From Cavenderia fasciculata (Eukaryota; Evosea; Eumycetozoa; Acytosteliales; Cavenderiaceae), in the NCBI RefSeq assembly GCF_000203815.1, contig NW_004457644.1, forward strand, positions 558,001-622,000: a stretch of DNA of 64,000 nucleotides, read 5' to 3'. The notes below the pieces were generated by a model. That model saw only the letters and a program-made list of their open reading frames with translations. It had not been told where the DNA came from and searched no databases. The position numbers and the translations under genes were made by a program. Position 1 is the first letter of the stretch, and every line of letters begins with the position of its first letter. Positions 1 through 10,938 of this stretch are shown here, in pieces.

Positions 1-1172
1 AAGAAAAGAAATAAAAGAAAAAGAAGAAATTAATATTACTTTTGTTTATTTATTTATTTGTTTGTTTATTTATATATTATTTATATTTACCTTGCTCTTG
101 ATAAAAGTTTTAAACTATCATATGGATATAATATGATATAAATGATTGATATTATAATAGTCGCCCATAATGTAGTTGTTAAATAGATACTATTTGTATC
201 AACAATTATTAAATTCATTGTCTCGAGTATTCTTCAAACTATATATGTAGTTGTACAACAATTGTAATAATTGATATTTAAAAAAAGTATAATACTACTA
301 CTATTTGTCAACCAGAGAACAAAAAGGTTGATTTTTGTGATGAATTGGTTGATTGGTATGTATGTTATTGGGTTGTTTGTGGAGTGGAGTAGTGAATAGA
401 TTGTTTTATTGGATCTACTTTTATAAACCACAAAGTAAGAAGAAGAGTATGTATGATACTCTTTAATTGTTATTGTGTAAACCACACACTCTTTTTAGTT
501 TGATATCTAATAAATGATTGACTGTGTAGTGTTGCTCTGTGTTGATGTTACGTTGTTAATCTATTTAATATCTTGGATGCATGTTATATAAACTACAATT
601 GTAAAATAAAACATATAATTATTATTATTATTTAGAGATCAACATTAAATATAATGGGTGTGTTTTAAATGACTACTATGAAGATAATGATAGGTGTTAA
701 AGAGTACTACTATTTCTTTTAAAACTCTTTAATTAACCCATTAAAAAAGGTGTGTAATAATAAATAAAAAATCAATTGTGTTGTTGCATTGGAATAAAAA
801 GATGTTTTAATATTTTTAAATAAAGGGGTAATAATTTGGTCACACCGTTTTTCGTCTCAAATGGAATTACTTTTTATGGATGGTATGGAGAGAAAATTAA
901 ATAAAATAATTATTTATTATATTATTATTATTTGAATGAGGAATAGGATTATTATTATCACTATTATCTTTTTTTTTTTGACTTTTGTTTTGGATTGTTT
1001 GTTATTGTTGTACAAATGGGTGTGTGTTGGAGAAATTAAATTATCCGTTATTATTATTATTAATAATGATGAATTTGGTATGGAATTTGGTATGGCATGG
1101 TACCTTTTACCCTTCCATTGGAAGTTTTGGTCTAAATCTATCTATATAATTATATTTATATTTGATTCGATT
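1..1172. other. AT-rich region without a supported gene
   Basis: The left edge is AT-rich with T and A tracts and short tandem patterns such as repeated TTTA/TTTG near 40-75. Two short open frames (234-485 minus and 936-1220 plus) have AT-driven Ile, Tyr and Asn composition, no recognisable motif and no splice structure that extends them. The plus frame also runs into the 3' end of the next gene. I see nothing else here. Confidence 0.5.
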
Positions 1173-2386
1173 TTAATGTTTTTTTCTATTGCTACAAGTG
1201 GAAAGATATTTTTGAAGTAATTCTTTTGGTGATTGAATGACTAGATTGTGATTTCCACTGGCACGAAGAACGTCATGAAGTTCTTTAATGTCTTCGGTAC
1301 TGAGTTGCAATGAATCGATTTCACTAAAGTCAATTGGCTTGTCAATGTTTAGTTCTTTGAATCTACTGTTGAGTAGAGGTGAGCAACATCTCTCGTGATT
1401 GGCTGGACTGAGATTAGATGTGTGTCCGGGACGTGTAGCATGTTGGTGTTGGTGGTGAGCATGTCCTGGGTGTCTGTTGGGTGATGAGGTGGAGGAGGAG
1501 GTGGAGGAGGGGGATGAGGTGGAGGAGGATGCGTCAGTGTTTCTGTCCATTGGCGGTCTATGCGATTGCTCAAAACTGTCACGAATAGCCATATCATATG
1601 GCACGTTAATGTACATGTTTTGTTTATTCTCCACCTTGCTGTTGATATCCAACAATTGGTTGTGAAGTAGTTCCAAGTAGTTGATCAAATCAATGATCTT
1701 GTTTTGTGTAAGCTTTCTGAATTTTCTTAACTTGTGTGGACCATATCTAGCATCTTCTTCTTCATCAGATGATGAGTCAGATGAAGATTCAGAATCATCT
1801 GAAGAATCATATGAATCATCGTCATCATTATTATTCAATTCAGATAATTTAGTTGCCAATAAATCTGAATGAGATATTTCAAGCTACAAACCAAACACAC
1901 AAACAAATCCAAATATTTATATTAGTCGTCTGTAAAAATATCTATATTTCTATTTTCTATTTTCAAACATACCTCTGATTCTTTTTTATGTTGTTCTGTT
2001 GTTGTTGTTGTTGGATGTTCTATACCAGATTTCTTTTGTTGTTGTCTAAGTCTTTTTCTTTCTTTTCTGGCACGTCTGTTGTGTTTGAGGTGACCTGTGA
2101 TTTGGAGACTGTCCAAGATGGCGAGTACTTGAAGTAACTCTTCAACCTCCAACGATACAAAATAGACCAATCTCTTTATCTTTCTGAGACAATGTTCGAA
2201 ACCTTTATCTGGCTGGTCAACGTTGATTGAATCCTTTGCCATCTGAATCGATTCCGTAGCCTTTATACTATTTATCAATCTATAATTACAATCTTTGACA
2301 ATGTTTAATTGATCATTTAATATATTGGATGACGACGACGATGTTGTTGTCGTTGTTGAAGATGCTGTTGTTGATGTTGTTGCCAT
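1173..2386 (-). CDS. Unrecognised two-exon helical protein, 374 aa
   Basis: Two exons on the minus strand: 2386-1973 and 1883-1173. The intron is 89 nt, with a GTATGT donor and TAG acceptor, and the join is phase 0. The start is the ATG at 2386, followed by a Thr/Ser-rich leader. Residues of about 25-110 form predicted helices, with a core around LLQVLAILDSLQITGHLK and then a basic stretch of Arg/Lys before a Gln-rich segment. Exon 2 opens with an Asp/Ser acidic run (about residues 150-180), then helices around LRKFRKLTQNKIIDLINYLE and a Ser/Thr/Pro and His/Gln linker. It ends in a compact predicted helical C-terminal region with the motif KELLQKYLS. The central helices are faintly like a BAG-type bundle, but I do not regard that as an assignment. 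Function is unknown. The splice join is well supported because both sides stay open and in phase. Confidence 0.72.
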
Positions 2387-2984
2387 TTCTTTATATTATA
2401 TAGATATATACACACAAAAGAAGATATATAAATAAAATGGTGAAAGAAGGGAGGACGGTTTTGTTTGCAAAGCTTTGCCTGCTATTTCTGTCTTTTCTTT
2501 TTTTTTGGTTTTTCTTCTTTGTCAGAAGTTCTTGTTTTCTTGTGACACGACTACTATTTATAGAAGATATTTTCTTCTTCTTTTTGGAGTAATAATAATA
2601 ATATGTCTTGTTGCTCTTGTCTTTCTCTTAAAAAAGTATATGAATAAATAATTGTTTGTTTGTTCACTTGGTTTTTGTTTTTTTACTAATACCTCATACA
2701 AGTATACTCGAGAGATGAAAGTTTGAAAAGGTTCAAGAGTAAAATATTTAATTAATTATTTTTATTTTTTATTTTTTATTTTTTTTTGGGTAGCCTATGG
2801 TGAGTGGGTTATTATAATATAAGATTTTTTTTGTTCAAAATCTATCTATATATCGAAATATGAAATATATATATCTTTATTTGAATCAAAAAGGACAGAG
2901 GTGATAATTATGATCAATCTTGTGAATATTATAATGACAACAAATTTGTTTAAATGTTTATTTATTTATTAATGACTCATTCAT
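2387..2984. other. Intergenic region between two minus-strand genes
   Basis: About 600 bp of AT-rich DNA upstream of the 1173-2386 gene and downstream of the EML-like gene. It contains T-tracts, for example around 2500 and 2760-2790, of the kind found near dictyostelid transcription starts. No coding or RNA feature was seen. Confidence 0.5.
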
Positions 2985-5147
2985 TCATTGGTTTTGTACA
3001 GACCAAATAATAATGGTTCTATCACCACTTCCAGTTGTTACAATGTATTTATCATCCTTTGAAAACATAACAGATGTAACATGTGATGAATGTCCTTTGT
3101 AAATTCTTTTGTTTGTCTAAATAATTAAATTAAATAATTAAAATAATTAATTAATAGGTATACTTTTTTTTATCTTTTCTTTTTTAATATTTCTACTTAC
3201 ATTTTCATTATTGACAGGATATTTAAATAAATTAACATTAAATGTATCATCACCAGTAACAAGTAAATCTTGAGAGTTTGATCTATAGACACTATTGATA
3301 TCTGATCCATCTTCACCTTTACTCCATATTCCTTGGACTGGCCATCCAAGCTTACAACTCCAAGTTGCCCATTCAGTGTCTTTGAGTGTATGAGATTGAG
3401 TGATTTGAAGACTTGTTTTAGCGTCCCAGAATAAAAGCTCGTATGCTTCACAATTGGATTGAAGATAGTTTCCATCAACAGACCAGTCAATGTGGAGTAT
3501 AGCACTCTTGTGACCTGAGCAAGTTGTAAACTTTTCAACCAATTTACCATCTACATTTAGGTTAGCAAGAACAATATCATCATTGTGACTACCAATTGCC
3601 AATCTAGATCCATCAGGTGAGAACTTTAATACACTTATTTTCTTTGCATCTTTTGAAATCAATACTTCTTGAATAAATGTAGCTACAGCACCGCTGTCTT
3701 GACGTTTATATACTTGAATATAACCATTATTTAAACCGACAACAATAGTTTTAGTGTCAGGTGATAAGGTGACTGATTCAGATGGACCTCCAACCTTTAT
3801 CTTTTCAACTTGCTCCCAAGTAGACCCATTCTTTTTCCAGATGCGTACAGTCTCGTCGGCAGAGCTAGTTACCAACTCGCCGTTATTAGCAAAGAATGCA
3901 CAGTTTACATCTCCACCATGACCATGTGCAATGGATTGGAATTGTGGTTCTTGCTCATTGAATGAGATAATGACAATATCACTTGTTTGTGTACCGACTA
4001 GTATGTTTCCATCGGCAACTCTCAGCGAACGGATAGGAGTGGATGAACTGACATCTGGGATGACGATCTGAGCGTGTCCGTGATAGGTGGTGCTTGTGTG
4101 ATCTGTCGATGACCAGAAACTCACCTTTCCATCACCTGCAGACGCATAAATCTGGTCAGTCACCTTGCACAGCGACATGACTGGTCCATTGTAAGCAGAC
4201 TTTGTGATATGAGCGATATTGACTTGTTCCATCACAAGAATCGTTCCATCATTTGCACCAAACACTGTAGTGCTAGGTGACAATGGTAAATAACTATGAA
4301 TAGCCGAGATAGTATTAGATGTACCTAAAATACCCTTTTTCTTGGTCCATGCAGCTGCAGCTGTTGTAGCATCACTACCATCAATAGTCCAAAAATTAAT
4401 ATGTTTTTCACCAAAACTAACAAATGATAGGTCTTTTTTACTTGTTATAAAAGGAGAGAATCTAGCACTAAATACACGATAAGAGTTGATTTCAGATTTG
4501 ATCATTGTCTGTTTCTTCCAATCCCAAAGTTGAATGGTTGATTTGTCGTCTCTGAAAGCAGCCAACAAGTATTTACCATCTTTGGGTGAAAAGGAGAGTG
4601 ATGCAACACCTTGTAGTTTGCCAGCTGACAATTTAGCGATCACCGATAGATCTTTGGCATTCCAAATGTATATAATCACCTCTTTACCAAGTTGACCAGT
4701 TGCAATAATATTATGGTCGTCTGGATGAATGGTCAATGCAACAATATCATCGGTATGTTGATTAAAGAACTTTTGTTCACCAGTCTTTGTATTTTGAACT
4801 ACACCCAAAGCAGCCGATGGATAAACAACATGATCTTGATCAATTTTAAATAGATTATTTCTACTATCATGTGATCTGAATCCCAAAACATGACTTGGTG
4901 ACAATGTCACACTTGGTTCTTTACCATCACTTGTCTTTGGATTACTTGGACTATGAATAGACCCTAACCATGAATGAAATGCATTATTAAATGTTTTTTT
5001 TGTTGATTTAACTACAAAAAAAAAGAAATAAAAGAAATAAAAAGAAAGAGATATTAATATTAATATTAATTGATTTCAACAAACTATTTCAACAAACTAC
5101 AAATACATACCACCTGATGAATTATCATGAATTGATAATGATTCCAT
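2985..5147 (-). CDS. EML-like HELP/WD40 microtubule-associated protein, 659 aa
   Basis: Three exons on the minus strand: 5147-5111, 5011-3201 and 3116-2985, a total of 1980 nt. The donors are GTATGT and GTAAGT, and the joins keep frame. The first exon codes only 12 residues plus one base. The N-terminal third carries the HELP-type sequence of echinoderm microtubule-associated protein-like (EML) proteins: LGFRSHDSRNNLFKID, followed by NQHTDDIVALTIHPD. The rest is a long series of WD40 repeats, with IQLWDW, VRIWKK, LLFWDA and a last repeat ending IIIWSV in the terminal exon. EML proteins fold as paired beta-propellers (TAPE domain) and bind tubulin and microtubules; that role here is inferred from family. 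No trimerisation coiled coil precedes HELP, as in the short EML members. It shares a roughly 500-bp divergent promoter with the ATP synthase epsilon gene. Confidence 0.85.
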
Positions 5148-5644
5148 TTCTTTTATTTATTTAATAATACAAATACAAATAACACAATTACAACAACAAA
5201 TATAAATAACTTAATTAAAGGGCGATTCTTTCTTCTTCCTACACCATCTAGTTTGAAAAAGGTAAAAAGATTAAAATATCTTCTTCAATTTTTTTTTTCA
5301 ACATTTCCTCTTTCATAGTGTTTGCGTGTTATGTTGAGAGCAATCATATTATTATTTGTGTATAGGTGTGAATATTTTAATATCTTCAAAACTAACATTT
5401 TTACAACACGTAAATAAATAAACTATAACTTTTTACTTGTATCTGATTAACATATGAAAGTAGAAGAAGACTAAGAACTAAAGTTTTATAATGACGATTT
5501 TGAGGATTATTTTTTTATTTTAATTTTTTTTTTTCAATGATCATTCACACTCTGTGTGTGCAGAGTCTCGTTTCATTATCATCATCATTGCTTTAGTGTT
5601 TGTTTAGATATCTTTAATATATAAATTAAAAGTAGAAAGTAGAA
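5148..5644. promoter_or_regulatory. Divergent promoter region, EML-like / ATP15
   Basis: About 500 bp separate the two start codons. Oligo-dT runs occur at about 5288-5300 and 5510-5536, and AT-rich TATA-like stretches lie close to both starts, as usual in dictyostelid promoters. No specific operator is claimed. Confidence 0.4.
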
Positions 5645-6012
5645 ATGGCACAACAATTCTGGAGAGTCGCTGGTTTAACTTACCTCGAATACGTCAACCT
5701 TACTAGCTCACACCTTCGTAACTGTCTCAAGGACAAGTTCAAGGTTGCTGCCAAGAACAGAGAAGCCTTTGCTTCAACTTACACCTCCTTTGCTAACGGA
5801 AAGGAAGTCAGCACCAGTACGTATTATATAATATGTGATACATACAAACACACATATAATCAGATGAGCAACCCCACCTCTTTATATAGATCTATTTATG
5901 AACAAAGATCACTAACTAATACAATCACTACCTACTACTTACTACTTACAACTATTATACTATAGTCAACATTACTTATTCTGATGTCATCCCAACCCCA
6001 AAGAAGAACTAA
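5645..6012 (+). CDS. atp15: Mitochondrial ATP synthase subunit epsilon, 72 aa
   Basis: Two exons, 5645-5816 and 5966-6012. The intron is 149 nt, with a GTACGT donor and TATAG acceptor, and it splits codon 58. The protein begins MAQQFWRVAGLTYLEYVNLT and continues with a basic helix around NCLKDKFKVAA. It ends VIPTPKKN. Length and the pattern WR-AG-TYL-Y-N match the eukaryotic epsilon subunit (ATP5F1E/ATP15), a small central-stalk protein of the F1 sector at the inner mitochondrial membrane. It has no bacterial counterpart of the same name. No cleavable presequence is seen, as is normal for this subunit. Confidence 0.88.
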
Positions 6013-6226
6013 ATCAATTAATTAATTAAATAATAATAGATAATAGTATAATAATTTGTAAAGCAGACATAGAGAGAATGAATAAATAATATAGATTAAA
6101 AGATATTACGAACTAAACAAACAAATCAAATCATATTCGTATCAACAAACAAATCAAATGAATGAACAAAATCAACAAGAAAGATGGATGGTGATTAATT
6201 CAATTGGTTTAAAATAGATGATTGAT

Positions 6227-7588
6227 TTATTCTTTCTTTAATCTATCAATATAAGAGCCAGAATTTCTTTTTGTAAGGATTTCAACACCTGTTTCAGTGA
6301 TCAACAAAGTTTGTTCAAATTGTGCAGATCTCTTACCGTCCATAGTGACGGCAGTCCAATCATCTGGCCAAATGGTATCTTTCCATGAACCTTCATTAAT
6401 CATTGGTTCAATTGTAAAGATATGTCCTGCTTTCATTGTTCCAACTGCTTTGTTATCTTTTAAATAATAATAATTAATTAATATTGTTTGTTTGTTTAAA
6501 TATGTTTGATTTGTTTGATTTGTTTATATCTTACTAGCATAATGAGGAACAGTTGGATTACAATGGAAAAGTCTACCAACACCATGACCACAAAAGTTTC
6601 TAACGACAGAGAGGTTGTGAGCAGAAGCATGCTTTTGAATGACATCACCGAGTTCTCTATACATTACACCTGGTTTACAGATGGCAATTGCTTTCTCTAA
6701 ACATTCATAGGCAACACGGACAAGAGTTTGACCGGCTTCATCAACATTACCTATTAAAAAGGTTTCATTGAGATCAGAGTGGAAACCCTTGTAATAGACA
6801 CTGACGTCTACATTGAGGATGTCACCGTCTTGAAGTGGACGGAGATCAGGAATACCATGACAAATGGTTTCATTGACCGATGTACAACACGATTTTGGGA
6901 AACCAAGATAGTTGAGAGGAGATGGGTATCCACCACGTTCAATGATTGCATTATGTACAATAATATCAATTTCCTCGGTTGTCATTCCAATCTTTGCTAC
7001 ATTTCCTGCAATATCTAATGCTTCTCTACCAATCTAAAAAGTACAATTAATATATATATATAAATCATCATTATATATATCTTTGATACAAACTCTACAA
7101 GCTTCACGCATAGATTCAATTTCTTCAGGAGTATGTACTACGATGGGAGTCTTTTTACGATCGGCTTTTCTTTCACTATGTGGAATAGAATCGATTGCAT
7201 AGTCTGGTAAAAGGGTGCCTTCAGGTGCCTTTCTTTGTGGTGTCACCTTGAATGGTCTAAGTTTACCTGTAAAGTTGTATCCCTTGAATTCATTTCCTGC
7301 TTGTTTACGTTCTACGTCGGAATCTATCAACAACAAATTTGAATCAATACATTTTCATTCTTCACATTCTTCTATCCTTATCTTCTTATCTTCTCTTCTC
7401 TTCTTGTCTTGTCTTGTCTTACAATGTACGATTTTATGTAAATGCCATAATGATTTGAAACATTCTTGTGAACAAAAGTTTGCTACTGGCAAGCTAAGCT
7501 TTTCACAATTGGGACAATGGAAATTAGATTGTTTGCCACAAGTTAAACACTTGTCTTCTTCAGTTTTTGCTGTAGTACTAGTACTCAT
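6227..7588 (-). CDS. Methionine aminopeptidase 1, 374 aa
   Basis: Four exons on the minus strand: 7588-7423, 7323-7094, 7033-6535 and 6456-6227, totalling 1125 nt. Donors are GTAAGA, GTTTGT and GTAAGA, and all joins keep phase. Residues of about 12-60 form the eukaryote-type MYND-like zinc finger (CLTCGK, HCPNCE, FCSQECF, WHLHK), which tethers MetAP1 to ribosomes. The catalytic pita-bread fold follows. Metal ligands are visible as the Asp in LNVDVSVYY, the Asp in HSDLNET, the His in GHGVGRLFH, the Glu in TIEPM and the Glu in FEQT. It removes initiator Met from nascent cytosolic proteins. The gene shares a 210-bp divergent promoter with the AlaX-like gene. Its 3' end converges on atp15, 214 bp away. 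Confidence 0.93.
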
Positions 7589-7798
7589 TATCTCTTTCTA
7601 GTAATATATATAAATAGAGTGTTTGAACTAAAGTGTTTTTTGAGGTTGGTGGATGAACGAAAGTGACAGAAACATCGTTATTCCCTTTTTCGCCTTTTTT
7701 TATTATTTTTTACAAACTCCAAGTCGACATGTATGATTGTTTGAGTTCATTTTAGATAGTTATATATTATATATATTTAGAAGAGAGATAGAGAAGAA
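7589..7798. promoter_or_regulatory. Compact divergent promoter, MetAP1 / AlaX-like
   Basis: Only 210 bp separate the two ATGs. The interval holds a TATA-rich stretch next to each start (around 7600 and 7760-7780) and a T-run near 7690-7710. It must serve both genes unless transcripts overlap. Confidence 0.45.
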
Positions 7799-8608
7799 AT
7801 GTCAAAAGTTAGAGACCCAATTACAGATACTGCATGTCATATTTTAAAGGGAGCAGTTGTGACTGTTCTAGGTACACCTGTTACAGCATCGGTTGAATGT
7901 AACAACAAAGTCAAGGGTAGATTGACAGTCGAATACGACTCTGACGTCAAACCATCAGACGAGAATGTAAAGAGAATCGAAAAGGAAGCAAACAATATTG
8001 TCAAGGCTAACCTCCCACTCAAAGCATTCTCAATGGATCGTAAAGAAGCTGAAACCAAATACACTGAATCTAAAGTTAACAATACTTATATATACGATAA
8101 ATTCCCTGTTCCAGAGTAAGCAAATACAAATACACAAATGTATATTTAGAAAATGTATGATTATTAATATGTTTAACTTTGCTTTTGCAGATCAGTGACA
8201 ACATTAACATTGGTAGAAATTGAAAATTGGAATATTAATTGTTGTCCAGCACAACATTTGGAAAAGACTGGTGATATTGGATACATAAAGATTATTGGTA
8301 CTAATCATCGTCCACAAAAGAAAGAGTTTGAATTGAGATTTGAAATTGTCAGCAAGGAGGCTGTCGAAGCTGAACAAGCAGCTCAAGATAAATCACGTTT
8401 GGAAAAGGAAAAGAAGATCAAGGATGAACAAGATCGTCTCAAGAGAGAATCTACCAACATTGAATTGGTCACCAAACGTGTCATGGAAATTACTCTTGCC
8501 AATCAACAAGATAAATCTAAAGCAATCACTGAAATCTCTACTCTTTTAAACATACTAAAAAATAATTCTTATATGAATGGTATGAATTGTACTATTTCAA
8601 AACAATAG
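7799..8608 (+). CDS. AlaX-like tRNA-editing (tRNA_SAD) domain protein, 244 aa
   Basis: Two exons, 7799-8115 and 8191-8608. The intron is 75 nt, with a GTAAGC donor and TGCAG acceptor. The first part matches the alanyl/threonyl-tRNA editing fold: DPITDTACHILKGAVVTVLG in the position of the usual HxxxH helix, and VEYDSDVKPS. The second exon has CCPAQHLEKTGDIGYIKI, where CPAQH fits the conserved CxxxH zinc motif and the following strand fits the SAD domain. A Glu/Lys-rich coiled-coil C terminus follows (about residues 160-215). Free-standing editing domains hydrolyse mischarged Ser- or Gly-tRNA(Ala). The second His of HxxxH is replaced (HILKG), so zinc binding and activity may be altered. It could instead be a related non-catalytic SAD protein. 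Family assignment is moderate; specificity is unknown. Confidence 0.65.
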
Positions 8609-8735
8609 TAATATTAATATTAATACTAATAATAATAACTATAATAAATAATTTAAATTATTATATATATACAAAATTTACATATTTCTTTATTATTATT
8701 ATTGTTTATCCCTCCCCTCTACTATTATTATTATA

Positions 8736-8904
8736 TTATTGTTGTAATTCTGGTGGTTGTTGTTGTTGATTTACAATTGGAATTGGAACATTATTATGAT
8801 TAATATCAACTATTTGATGTGAATCGTTCATTTGTTCTTGTTGTTGTTGATTATTATTATTTTTCGGTTGATTTTGATTATTATTTTGATTATTACAATT
8901 TGAT

Positions 8905-8936
<32 letters not shown>

Positions 8937-10021
8937 AGCCCATCTCCAAAACCAAAAGTCGGCAACTGAAACATGATTGTTGGCACCGAATAATGATAAA
9001 AAGTTGAGTCTGTACATGGAGAATGCAGTGATTGTGCCAATGAACCAACCCTCTAATACATTCATAAAGGTGTGACGATAGTCGACTATACGAGAGACAC
9101 CAATTAAAAGTGCGGCAGTGATACAAAACATCACTAAAACATATATGATAAGATGACCTCTATTTCTAAAGGTCTTGAGACGTGCGTGTAGGAATAGTGC
9201 TAGATATACTAGTCCACCAGCTGCCAATCCAGCATGACCAGATGGATGTGAAGACATTGCATCATTGACATCACTCTTACTACCTCTACAAATATCACTA
9301 GAATAATAAATCCCTCCATATCCAGTACCAACTGTGACACCAGGTATAATTAAAGGATCACATCTTGATAAAAAGTTTGGTCTCAAACCTCCAATAAAAC
9401 ATTTAAATATTGCTACCATCATTAATGTTATTGCTATAATCAATCAAACAAACAAACAATAATAAATTAAAAGTAAGTATGTATTAATAATATATTTTCT
9501 TTTCTTTTTTGGATATATATATACGTACCAATAGTTTGAACTAGACCAAGTTGAGCATGATGAAAATCATGCCAATTACGTTTATGAGCCAAAGTTGTTA
9601 GAAAGATGATTACTATTGGTATGACCATAGAGACGGTGACTAGGATTGGAAAGGGTATTAATTCGGGTACGACGGGATATGAAATGGTTGGATCGGTCAG
9701 AGTAAAAAGTCTACCACGAACAGGTAAGAAATAGAACAAGAATGCACCACATAGAGCTGCAATCAAACTAAACACCCAATCGAATAGATACATTGCCAAT
9801 CTATACCTCTTTCTAAATCCAAAGTTAAACATTGCATCTCGATCATATTGAAATAAATCTTCTTGTTGTTTTTCTTGTCTATGTTGTTGTTGATATTGTA
9901 ATTTATGATGTTGTTGTTGTGATACTTGATATTGTTGATATAAATGATCCAATTCATTTTTACATTTTGAACATTTCGATGTAGTTGATGATACATCTTC
10001 ATTATTTATATCTTGTCCCAT
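8736..10021 (-). CDS. PAP2-family lipid phosphate phosphatase, 396 aa
   Basis: Two exons on the minus strand, 10021-9529 and 9433-8736, with a 95-nt intron, GTACGT donor and TATAG acceptor. The N terminus is cytosolic and Gln/His-rich with CSKCKNE. Six hydrophobic segments follow, beginning about residue 90 (YLFDWVFSLIAALCGAF). The three phosphatase motifs are present: KCFIGGLRPNF (motif 1), SSHPSGHAG (motif 2) and SRIVDYRHTFMNVLEG (motif 3). They include the catalytic His of PSGH and the nucleophilic His of motif 3. The Asp that usually follows that His by four residues is Asn here. The C terminus is long, poly-Gln and Asn-rich. The family dephosphorylates phosphatidate, lysophosphatidate and related lipids at membranes. 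The product is most like Dpp1/LPP enzymes; the exact substrate is inferred only. Confidence 0.85.
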
Positions 10022-10665
10022 TATTTATTATTTATTATTTATCTCTCTCTATCTTTTGTTTATATATATATATGATCAAAATAAATAATGATTAAAAGTT
10101 TCGTTGTTTCAATTGTGTTGTAGTAGTCGATGTGGTTGTTTGAAAGGGGGTTCTAAATTCGATCCCGAAGAAGTGTTCTGTTGTTGTTTTTTGCGATTAC
10201 ACCCCAATAAACAGCGTTAGTGATTAATAAATGAATTTTTGATATTCTCTGAATTGTTGAAATGAAATAAATTAGATAACGTTGATGATAGTGATAGTGA
10301 TGAGTAGAGAATGAATGAAACGAAACGAAATGATCTTTTCTTTGTTGTTTATATAGACAATAATGATCTAATTAATTTAAGAGCAATATTCTTAAAAATC
10401 AAAGAAGTTTATTATCATAAAAAACCATGGACTCCGATGCAATTGGCAATTGCAAATATAAAAAAAATTAAATCAAAAAAACTATAATTAATTATTATTA
10501 TTTCTTTCTTTTTCAAAGTTTTTTAGTTTTTTAGTTTTTTGTTTTATTAATAGATGGACACAAACAATAATTTCCTTGATTTTTAAAAAGGTAGTTGAGT
10601 ATTGTGTTATTGCACCAAATAAAAAAAAGAGGAGCACTGTATTTGTTTTAATTTAATTAAATTTC
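10022..10665. other. Intergenic region, PAP2 gene to hydrolase gene
   Basis: About 640 bp, AT-rich. It contains the upstream region of the PAP2 gene and the 3' flank of the hydrolase gene, with T-runs near 10500-10545. The segment 10140-10215 is less AT-rich than its surroundings but has no open frame. No further feature was seen. Confidence 0.45.
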
Positions 10666-10938
10666 TTAGAGACCATAGTTATGGCCACCATGAGAGTGTC
10701 CGTGGTCTCCTCCACCGTGAGAGTGTCCATGGTCTCCACCACCGTGAGAATGACCGTGGTCACCACCACCATGAGAGTGTCCATGATCTCCTCCACCATG
10801 AGAATGTCCATGGTCTCCACCGTGAGAGTGACCGTGGTCTCCTCCACCGTGAGAATGTCCATGTGAATGTGCACCACCACCATGAGAGTGTCCATGTCCA
10901 TGTGAATGACCATGTGAATGACCATGACCACCACCATG
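10666..10938 (-). repeat. Tandem His/Gly codon repeat at the 3' end of the hydrolase gene
   Basis: A roughly 270-bp degenerate minisatellite. The main unit on the coding strand encodes GGGDHGHSHG, repeated about six times, preceded by shorter HGHSH units. It is fully in frame with the hydrolase, so selection or replication slippage has kept the frame. Similar His/Gly strings occur in zinc and nickel handling proteins. Any role in metal binding here is inference. Confidence 0.85.

Noticed and set aside
1477-1872. Plus-strand open frames opposite the 1173-2386 gene
   Set aside because: They are Glu/Val and Ser shadows of the minus-strand Ser/Thr/Pro and Asp codons, with no independent signals.
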